In this document: piece after piece, positions 56,128-64,000 of the stretch
How the letters are laid out: every line of letters begins with the position of its first letter
How positions within the stretch are numbered: the stretch's first letter is position 1
DNA from: Xiphias gladius
Lineage: Eukaryota > Chordata > Actinopteri > Istiophoriformes > Xiphiidae
Length of the DNA stretch: 64,000 nt
NCBI RefSeq assembly: GCF_016859285.1
Contig: NC_053417.1
Coordinates: 26,358,206 to 26,422,205 of the forward strand
Reading direction: 5' to 3'
Made by a program: the position numbers and the translations under genes
The notes under the pieces: model-generated
What the model saw: only the letters and a program-made list of their open reading frames with translations
The model's database searches: none
Told to the model about the DNA's origin: nothing

Positions 56128-56425
56128 GGAGCTGCAGCCGTTGGTCGACCGATCAGTTAGTCGATCGACTGAAAAACAAAATGTGCAAAATGGCTCGAAT
56201 ACAAGTCTGATTTCTGCGTCTCGGTGTTAAGATTTCCTGCCTTTTCCCTCCCTGTTTTATTTCACTTCAAAATAAATAAATGTAGGGTTTGGGACATTTG
56301 AAGACGTCACCTTGGACATTTTTCACTATTTTCTGACATTTCGTAGACTAAATAATTAATCGATGATCGAGAAAATAATGGGCAGATTAATCGACAATGA
56401 AAATAAGCGGAGTTGTCAGTAATGA
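56128..56425. repeat. family B repeat copy (zbtb39 5' intron)
   Basis: From 'gagctgcagccgttggtcg' through 'ttctgacatttcgtagac' and 'aataattaatcgatgatcg' to 'gagttgtcag'. The ends are inverted repeats of the gctgcaac type. Confidence 0.6.
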
Positions 56426-56479
56426 CTGGATTTAGAATCATCTTATGTGACCTTGTTCGTAACAAGGTAAGTTTATTTG

Positions 56480-57460
56480 TGCACCAGCTTTCGACATCAA
56501 AACAATTCAGAGTGCTTTACATAACATGACATAAAAAGTCATTAAGGGAAGATATAGAATAGAATAGAATATAGATATTCTATTATTATATATTATATAT
56601 ATATTATTATTCTATTATATAAATAGAATAAAACCGATCAAACAGGAGAATATGAAAGTCGCAGTGCAGTGGGAGAGAGTTTAACTTAACAAAGAACTTG
56701 GAGCAAACCTCAAAAGTTCTCCGGGAGTTTCTTCCAGATATGGAGCATAAAAACCGAACGCTGCCCCCCCCCGTGTTTAGCATCAGTAAGCAGACCCCGC
56801 CCCAGGCGACCTGAGAGGATCCGGGTGGTCTCTTCTGGTCTTAGCGAGGGGTCTAGCAGCGGCGATCTGGATCCACCGCCGTCTGATGCACTTTTCAGAG
56901 AGAGCTGTGGTGACGTGGAGAAGAGCACGAAGACGCTCTTCTGAGTCTTGCTGAGACACGAGTCCTTGAGGCGACAGTGGGCTGATGTCGTAATCGCCAT
57001 AATGGAGACGTTAAAGTTCAGGTCCGAGTCCGCGACCACACCAGGATCTCTGGCTCGCTTTTAACACAAGACCGTGAACTGGTGTGAGCTGACTTTTGAT
57101 TGTTCCAATGGGATTTTATTTTTTCACATCAGATCACCGATTTGTTCAGTGCACTCACTCAGTGATTGTAGATAACTGTAATAATTATTTCACACCATTG
57201 CAAACTGATTGTCTTCACTTTGGATTCAGGGAAATTGTGACGGGCACCATGTGACATTTTATAGACAATAAAAACTGATAATTCAATAAAGAAAATCAGT
57301 GTTAATTGTAGCCTTAGTGACAGTGAACGAAGCGCAGATCAAATAGTCTGGACATTCGAGGCTGAAGAAAGACAGGAAAGGTTGCCTGCTTGTTGCAGTG
57401 TGTCTCTCACACACTCTCCTCTTCTGTCCTGCTCCAATGACCGTCCTGTCTGTCCCTGCA
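56480..57460. other. non-coding stretch before the zbtb39 coding exon
   Basis: Starts with repeat-like 'gagtgctttacataacatg' and an AT tract (56558-56630). A block at 56640-57060 resembles the 3' part of a fish dispersed repeat ('ttccagatatggagcataaa', 'ggcgacctgagagg'). No gene is seen. Confidence 0.45.
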
Positions 57461-57497
57461 GTTGGACTTTAGCGCACCAGGAGCTGCAGCAGCAGGG

Positions 57498-58775
57498 ATG
57501 AGGATCCGGCTGCAGGGTCCCGGCCATGCTGCCAGCCTTCTCGCTGAGCTCAACCGCTGCCGCCAGTCACGGCGGTACTGCGATGTGTTCCTTCAAGTTG
57601 GAAACCGCACCTTCGCAGCGCACCGCGCGGTGCTGGCCTGCGCCGGGGCATACTTCCGCAACCTGTTCGCCCGGGCTCCGGCCTCGTCCACCACCGCCTT
57701 CTCCCTGGAGTTTATCTCCCCGGCCAACTTCGAGAAGGTGCTGACGTTCGTCTACACGGGGGAGATCCTGACCGATCTCATAGATGTCGGGGTACTGTAC
57801 GAGCTGGCCGAGAGGCTGGGTGTCAGCGAACTGGTGAGGGCCTGTCACGCCATCTTCCCCGACCTGCAGGCTTCCGTGTCTGCGAACTGCAAAGCCAGCA
57901 GTCCTGGAGACCTCGCCGTGGACTCTAGCATGGTCGCTGCCGCTTCCGCGGTGGCTGCCGTTGGTGCGGCTTCTGTATCCGCCTTGTCTGTCTGTTCATC
58001 TGCCGCCTCCTGCTCGTCCCTGTCCTCGTCAGCTGGTCTGTCTGCTGCCCCGACTCCCGCTGCTGCCCCCTCCCCGCTCTTCCAGGCCAGGACTGCCAGG
58101 GCCGGCCGAGAAGCCCACGGCGGGGCTCTGTCCCTGGACCTGAAGGCAGAGGACGTCCAGTCTCATATCGGCTACGGGCGGATGACAGCCGATCATCAAC
58201 TGCCAGGAGGACATCTCTTATCCAGCAGCAGCCACTCTAGCCAGAGTGACGGCGTGCTGCCCCCCGGCCCTTTGCTCCAGCTGAAGACTGAGCAGGGGCC
58301 GGAAGAGGAGGAGGCGGGCGGCAGCTGCGAGGAAGGCATCGGAGACGGACGAATGGTTTCTGAGAGCACCGCTGTCCCTCTGCCTCAGAGCAGCGACCCC
58401 GCACCGTCCGACCCCTGCTCCTTCCCCGACTCTTCGGCTCAGCTCGGGGTCGAGGCCTGCACCCCGACGTCATCCTCGGGAGAGCCTCTGGGCAGCCTGC
58501 AGGTCGAGGCGGTGGAGGGCGGCGTGGTGGACCTGCAGAGGGACGGCGGGCTGATGTTTAGAGAGGTGGAGGAGGGGGAGAACGAGGAGGAGAGGGAGGC
58601 TCTGCGAGATAACGGAGCTATGGAGGGAACAGAGGAGGAGCAGTGGAGGCAGCTGGCGGGGGAGATCATCGAGCTGAGCGACGACGAGAACTTCATGGAG
58701 GAGGGAGATGAAGAGGATGATGAAGACGACCTCGTGTGTGTGGAGAACGGAGAGGGAGGGAACTCGAGCAGCCAG
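57498..58775 (+). CDS. zbtb39: zbtb39 exon 1 (BTB and linker)
   Basis: Residues 1-426. The acceptor at 57461 brings in 36 nt of in-frame upstream sequence without an ATG, so 57498 is the first usable start. Donor CAG|gtaatg. Confidence 0.92.
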
Positions 58776-60192
58776 GTAATGTTTGTCAGGTGCTGTAGAA
58801 CTTTTTTTGTCTTCAGGCCTTGGTACAGACGACCAGCCCTGTGCAAACGGCACCATACATGTAAAAACCCTCCCAGTCAGAGAAGACCAGGAACACTCCC
58901 CATAAACTTTATTTCATACTTTATTTATACGTGTAGTCCATGCAGTGGGAATAATGTTGCTCCCCCCTCCAGGTGACAGGAGACATGCTGTCGTGCAAAG
59001 CCTGCGCAGCGCCTCTGCCGGCAGACCCGGCCGCCGTCAGACGACACGCTGACACCCACCTGACGGAGCTGGGGCTCTGCAGGGTGTGCGGGGCCTCGTT
59101 CCCGGACCGCGCCGCCGGTTTCACCCACTCCCTCTCCCACGTGGGGGTGCACCTCTTTACCTGTGACATGTGTCACCTGCAGTTCTGCAGCAAAAACAAG
59201 CTGCTGCGTCACCACCGCCAGAATTCCTCCGGTTACACCATACCGCAGGGGGCGCTGACCCACAGCAGCCACGGCCCCAGCGCCGAGCTTCAGTGCGCGG
59301 TGTGCGCCAAGACCCTCAGCAAGGACTTCCAGGTTGGTGGACATTTAATATGGATTGTGAAGTAAGTCGGATGCATTTACAGACATAGTTTCAGGCCAGT
59401 TTGATACATTAATTAATTATAAATACGTATATATTCCCTCGGCCATTATTAGGCCCATGATTTACAGATAGCATACACATCACATTGCTCTCCACCATTT
59501 CACAAAGGTTACTCTTGTTTTTTTAGACTGAAATCCTGCCTTCCCGCCATTCGTTTCAGTGTGTGTGGTAATGGTATCTAGCATTTACCGGCAAAAACCT
59601 GCCTGAGAAAGATAAGTCCCCTCTTTTTTGACGCGTATATTTTATGAGAAACCTTTTTCATGTCAACGACCGCACAAGGAAACGGCGACATTATCCCCGG
59701 CTACCGAAGGGTCTGCATCACAGACCTTGAATATTACGGACGGCAAGTCTTTTTGCATCTCTACGTAATTCGGTAAAGCAGACAATAAAAATGGAGGTGG
59801 GTGAGGAGCTCTGTGGCTGCCGGCTCTCAGGACCCGAATGCCTGCATCTCCCGCAGGAATATTTTTTTAGTATGTTGCGATGATAACGTCACTTAAAGGT
59901 GACTTTACAGTCGTCGCGCTGTAATACCTCCCTCAGGCAGATTTCAAGCCTCTGTAGGTTGATTTTTAACACTGTATTGACATCAACTAAGATGAATGGC
60001 TGCCACGGCGACAGGCGGTCGTTCGAAGACAGTGTCAATCAAGCGAGTCGGTCGTCACGAAGTTAATGGGCAACAATTTTTCAAACACAAATACCAAACG
60101 TTCCTTTGATTTTAGAGAATTTTGTGCTTTTCCTTGTCTTGGTTTGATTTGGATTGTTGGTCGGACAAAACAAGTTATTTGAAGACATTAAC

Positions 60193-60232
<40 letters not shown>

Positions 60233-61539
60233 CTTTACATATAAATGTAATATATATGATTGTTTGAGCTGGGAATAAAAAAATAGGAACCAGGTACAAT
60301 TAAAAAAATATGAGTTTTCTCATTTGAACACGAATGAGAGCGAATAAGGCGGGAAACGAGCTCAGAATTACAGACACAGAACGTTGAGACGTCTGTTTGC
60401 GTAACCAGGAAATGCCAGAGAGCTGATTTCACATTTAACCACCTGACAACAACATGGAGAGGAAATAAGAATATGGAATTACTCTTTGACCAGCTGCTCT
60501 GCCTTCCGCTTTCATGAGATTCTCACATTTGCTTCATGTTTCTTTCCAACCGTAGACCGTCAAAGACCACCTGCTGAACCACGTGTGTCCCCAGAGCCTG
60601 GACTGTGGACTGTGTCACCTCCCCCAGCCCTCCCTGTGCTCCCTGCTGTGGCACGCCCTCGCCCACCTCTCTTTGCCCGTCTTCACCTGCCCTCACTGCG
60701 CCCGTTGCTTCGTGGAGCGCCCCCTCCTGGACAGACATATGACCGCGCACGCCGAGGAGGCGGCAGCCAAGGAGAGGGAGCGGTCGGCGCTGAGGGCTTA
60801 CAGAGTGAGGGCAGATGGAGGCGAGGTAGGAGGTATGGCGGGAGTGGAGGAGTTGCACTGCTTCCTGTGCCCGCAGACGTTCCGCTCCTCATCTGCCTTT
60901 CAGTACCACCTAAACCTGCACACCACCGAGTCCCTGGGGAGCGGAGGTGGTGCTGGAGGCCAGGGCTGGTTAGGCAAACGCAAAGCTGAGCAGTCTCTGG
61001 AGTGCCCCCCGTCTTCCTGCTCCTCCTCGTCTCCACAGGACGTCAGCGGCCTCGTTAAAGTCAGCAACCTGGGTCTGGGCCTTGGAATGGGCTTCAGCAT
61101 ACCAGAGAAGTTTTTCCAGGGGCCAGTACACAGCTTGTCCTCTGGGGTCCAGACCAACGGGAGCTCGGGGCAGGACGGGGGAGCCGGAGCAGCGGCGGTC
61201 CGCGGGAAATGGTACCGGTGTCGCTACTGCGGTAAACGTTTCGCCCACTCAGGGGAGTTCACCTATCACCTCCGCATCCACACCGGGGAAAAACCCTACC
61301 AGTGCAAAGTCTGTCTGCGTTTCTTCAGAGGCCGCTCCACCATGATCTGCCACCTGAAGACGCACGCCGGCGCGCTCATGTACCGCTGCACCGTCTGCGG
61401 CCTTTACTTCTCCACGCTGAAGCTGGTGTCGTCACATATGGAGCTCCACAAGGACCACCTGCCGCCGGACTTCAACATCGAGCAGACCTTCATGTACAAC
61501 GATCACTCGAAAGAATCGCTGCCCACCGTGGACCCCTGA
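57498..61539 (+). CDS. zbtb39: zinc finger and BTB domain-containing protein 39
   Basis: The CDS is join(57498-58775, 58973-59332, 60556-61539), all phase 0, 873 aa. The start MRIRLQGPGHAASLLAELNR aligns with human ZBTB39 near its N-terminus. The BTB/POZ domain covers about residues 1-120 (YCDVFLQVGNRTFAAHRAVL, then FISPANFEKVLTFVYTGE). A long disordered part follows, Ala/Ser-rich at about 140-200 and then very acidic at about 355-420. About ten C2H2 fingers run from C434 to the C-terminus, including one spanning the exon 2/3 junction and a final set (YRCRYCGKRF, YQCKVCLRFF, YRCTVCGLYF) with one canonical TGEKPY linker. It is probably a nuclear DNA-binding repressor, as for most BTB-ZF proteins; targets are unknown. 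At 873 aa it is longer than the human protein (about 712 aa). It is neighbour to gpr182, as in mammals. Confidence 0.93.
58973..59332 (+). CDS. zbtb39: zbtb39 exon 2 (zinc fingers)
   Basis: Residues 427-546, VTGDMLSCKACAAPLPAD, then GLCRVCGASF, FTCDMCHLQFCSKNKLLRHH and the first half of a finger, LQCAVCAKTLSKDFQ. Acceptor ccctccag, donor CAG|gttggt. Confidence 0.92.
59333..60555 (+). other. zbtb39 intron 2
   Basis: 1223 bp inside a zinc-finger codon series, with (TG)n at 60197-60230. There is no recognisable transposon body, though part may derive from one. Confidence 0.6.
60556..61539 (+). CDS. zbtb39: zbtb39 exon 3 (zinc fingers, C-terminus)
   Basis: Residues 547-873. It starts TVKDHLLNHVC, which completes the finger begun in exon 2 (two His spaced H-x3-H), showing that the splice is right. 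It ends SKESLPTVDP and stop. Acceptor caaccgtag. Confidence 0.93.
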   Translation, partial: TVKDHLLNHVCPQSLDCGLCHLPQPSLCSLLWHALAHLSLPVFTCPHCARCFVERPLLDRHMTAHAEEAAAKERERSALRAYRVRADGGEVGGMAGVEELHCFLCPQTFRSSSAFQYHLNLHTTESLGSGGGAGGQGWLGKRKAEQSLECPPSSCSSSSPQDVSGLVKVSNLGLGLGMGFSIPEKFFQGPVHSLSSGVQTNGSSGQDGGAGAAAVRGKWYRCRYCGKRFAHSGEFTYHLRIHTGEKPYQCKVCLRFFRGRSTMICHLKTHAGALMYRCTVCGLYFSTLKLVSSHMELHKDHLPPDFNIEQTFMYNDHSKESLPTVDP

Positions 61540-62640
61540 ACAGCTCTGTGCCGGCCTGGTGCGTCTGTCCTCGTGCCCCCCCCCCCCCCTATGACACTAA
61601 CTCTGTGTCTGGTTGTCGTGGACCATATAATAGATTAGGGCTGCAACTAACGATTACTTTCACTATTGATTAATCGTTTAGTCGGTGAAATGTCAATAAC
61701 TTGTAAAAAAAAAAAAAAAGCCTGTCACAACTGCCCAACACTCAGGGTGGCATCTTCAGATGACTTGTTTTGTACAACCAACAGTCAAAAACACAAAAAT
61801 ACTCAGTTCATGATCATGTAAACCCGAGAAAAGCAGCTAATTTTCACATCTGACGAGCTGAAATCAGAGAATAAGGCATTCCTGCTTCACAGATTACTTC
61901 AACGACTACGTTGATTGTCAAAAATCTCATTTCAGTTCACTTTCTTGCCAATCGACCAATCGATTAATCGTTTCAGCCCTATCATAGAAGTAGACTTTTA
62001 GAATGTAGTGGGCATATTATCTGTCAGATGCTGTTTGGAGGCCCAGTCTCTTTGAACCAAGGCGAAAAGAAGCCACATGGTGGCAGTGTGTCCTGTTCTG
62101 TGTCGGTGAAAGAAGGGGGGAGTCTGTGGATTGTTGACTTTCAGGCAGTGCTCTGCTTGTACCCAAACAAGTGTGTATCTTTACAACTTAAGTATCAGGT
62201 TAGGTTTTTAATGTCAGTAACTGATAATTACACTTAATAAAATAGCGCCTCATTGTAGCATAGAAATTATTTTCCTATATTTGCAGTCACTATTTTCACA
62301 CACGATTTTTTATGTCCTTTAAAGTTTTTTTTTTCACTTCGGATACAACACAACTAGCCACATAAATGAGTGTATTTCATTTGCCTGTCATTGAAACACA
62401 TTTTTTTTTTTTTTTTAATGCTGAAGCAGCATCTCTATGAATGCTCTCAGAAAACGCCATTTAGTCACATGCTGTATTCACTTGAGAGCATGTGAAGCAT
62501 ACTGTGCTGTAGAAACGTGATATTTAAGTGCCCATCACATGATATTTGTGTCTTACCTCATATTTATGATGACAGTGCAACTATTTATTATTTTTTAAAT
62601 ATTGTTTTTGGAAATAATAAAATAAATCCCTCTAGGAAGA
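61540..62640 (+). other. zbtb39: zbtb39 3' UTR
   Basis: Includes a C-run at 61578-61590 and a complete family B element (61635-61981). Overlapping AATAAA signals sit at 62616-62626. Confidence 0.55.
61635..61981. repeat. family B repeat, full-length-like copy with TIRs
   Basis: Opens ttagggctgcaactaacg and closes cgtttcagcccta, an imperfect terminal inverted repeat, with 'gattaatcgtttagtcgg' next to the left end. It lies in the presumed zbtb39 3' UTR. This copy best shows the family structure. Confidence 0.7.
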
Positions 62641-63652
62641 CTGTTATCACCCCTGAATGATTTTTTTAATCTGTTTTGGATGAACTTTTACAATGTCCTG
62701 CACAACAAAATCCATCTATCACCAGAATGTCAGTGATGAATTAGCAGAAATCTGAGTAGCGTTGTGAAACTCCTGCTTCCGGGGGCTCGTGACCTTTGCC
62801 CTTTTAAAGCCCGGTGTCTTCCTGCTATTGTGCCGTCTGTGGACTGACAGCCCCTTTTCCTTTTTTTCCTCCTTATCATTTGAAAAGTCGAAAGTGACAC
62901 ATTCCAGATGGAGACAGGAGTGGAAGTAACTGTAATAAAGATCAACAGTAACTGCAAGAAGGGAGATAGCCAAGTGCAAGAACGGCAAACTCAGTGAAAC
63001 AAAACCCACTAAGCTTCCAAACTTTTTCCATCGAAATTCAACTCGGGTTTTACAGCTCAGATGGATACAAACAGTGTTTGAGGGAGTTTTATTGCATTTT
63101 AACAAAACTTGCAGACGACAGCAGCATCCAGAAACGGATAAATGTGAGCTATAGCTCTAGACACTGGTCTATTCAGTTACATTTTCACACTTTCGAGATG
63201 TTAATATGGATATGAGGATGGCTCTTATCTGACACTGGCACGCAGATTTGTTTACGAACATTCTTGGTGTGGCACTGGTCTTCCCCTGTGCCATGGAATT
63301 CTGGAGGTTGCCATGAGTTCCTGTGGGAGTTGAGCAGCTTTGAGTTACAAAAAACCCCCCCCCCCAAAAAAAACCATCAAACATTTCCTGCTTTCCGCTG
63401 TTTAAAACTGTGATCAGATACATGATATCAAAACAAAACAAAACATGTCGATTATTGAGAGGAAGTTGTTAGTTAGCCCATCTGTCGCATAGCAAACAGC
63501 TCAACGAGTCCATGACCAGAGTGAGATGATACGTTGTACGATCTATGCCTCTCGTTTTCCGAAGCACCAAGACTGGATTCAGTTCTGTCAAATCTTCACT
63601 TCGAAAACGTCCTGCTCCTGAAGCTTACTCTACTCTCATCCCAGCCTCTTTC
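62641..63652 (-). other. gpr182: gpr182 3' UTR and intergenic DNA
   Basis: No gene frame. TTTATT at 63088-63093 is an AATAAA on the - strand and could end the gpr182 transcript about 560 bp after its stop. Small open frames (up to 128 codons) look random. Confidence 0.4.
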
Positions 63653-64000
63653 TTACGATCCAACGTCGGACTGGCTTGTGCTGGCGTTACTTAACTTGTG
63701 CTGCTTCCCCGGGTCTCCCCCGTCGCCGTTAGGAGCATTGGGCTGGTTTCCCGCTCCCACCTGGTCCACGGTCCCCCCTCTGGGTATGTAATGCACCACC
63801 GTGTTGAGCAGGTTGTTGCGGAAGCTCTTGCTAAGGAAGTTGTAGAGGATGGGGTTGGCAACACAGTGGAAAAGCGACAGGCTCTGCACCACGCTGAATG
63901 AGAAGTAGAGGACTTCTACTGTGTTGCAGCTGAAGACGTAGGGGTCAAGGTCGTCTATGATCATCAGGAACATGACCACGTGGTAGGGCAGCCAGCACAT
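63653..64000 (-). CDS. gpr182: G-protein-coupled receptor 182, C-terminal part (5' end beyond window)
   Basis: 115 residues, open at the window edge. It begins in TM6 at CWLPYHVVMFL, includes TM7 with LFHCVANPILYNFLS (an NPxxY-type NPILY), and then helix 8/tail FRNNLLNTVVHYIPRG, which closely tracks human GPR182 (LLNAVVHYLPK). The tail is Asn/Gly/Ser-rich and ends SQSDVGS. GPR182 is a class A receptor related to the chemokine receptors; recent work describes it as an atypical, scavenging chemokine receptor in lymphatic and sinusoidal endothelium. The gene converges with zbtb39, the same neighbour as in mammals. Confidence 0.92.
   Translation of the reverse strand: MCWLPYHVVMFLMIIDDLDPYVFSCNTVEVLYFSFSVVQSLSLFHCVANPILYNFLSKSFRNNLLNTVVHYIPRGGTVDQVGAGNQPNAPNGDGGDPGKQHKLSNASTSQSDVGS

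Noticed and set aside
57462-57497. Earlier zbtb39 start at 57462
   Set aside because: The codon there is TTG immediately after a splice acceptor; the first ATG is 57498 and matches the family N-terminus.

Overview
This is vertebrate nuclear DNA, almost certainly from a ray-finned fish and probably a percomorph. The genes are split by GT-AG introns, the CDSs match vertebrate families closely, and the non-coding DNA is full of short dispersed elements, CA/GT and TCTA/TCTG microsatellites, and dead LINE and Tc1 copies. No bacterial, viral or CRISPR signal is present.

Layout: (1) 1-3.5 kb, + strand, the last two coding exons of a gene I do not recognise (1611-1706 and 3430-3495). (2) 8.5-17.0 kb, - strand, a complete six-exon tspan31 (tetraspanin, 212 aa). 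(3) 22.7-52.5 kb, + strand, a complete agap2 (PIKE / centaurin gamma-1): GTPase-like domain, split PH, ArfGAP and ankyrin repeats. The long form has 18 exons and 1224 aa. A separate upstream first exon at 22697-22859 splices in phase onto exon 2 and predicts a short 897-aa form like mammalian PIKE-A. (4) 57.5-61.5 kb, + strand, zbtb39 (BTB plus about ten C2H2 fingers, 873 aa) in three coding exons. (5) 63.65 kb to the window end, - strand, the last 115 residues of gpr182 (atypical chemokine receptor-like GPCR).

The genes do not form an operon or a pathway. What links them is conserved synteny. tspan31 and agap2 are head-to-head, as in human 12q14, and zbtb39 and gpr182 are neighbours converging tail-to-tail, as at human 12q13. 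Here the two pairs are only about 5 kb apart.

The rest is introns and intergenic DNA. It holds at least six families of short dispersed repeats, several with terminal inverted repeats, an L1-like LINE 3' end in tspan31 intron 3, a LINE reverse-transcriptase relic in the first agap2 intron, a Tc1-like relic in agap2 intron 10, and many microsatellites. I found no new biological system. The points most worth checking are the second agap2 promoter/first exon, the introns inside the zbtb39 finger array, the composite repeat with an internal module at a fixed position, and the unidentified gene end at the left edge.
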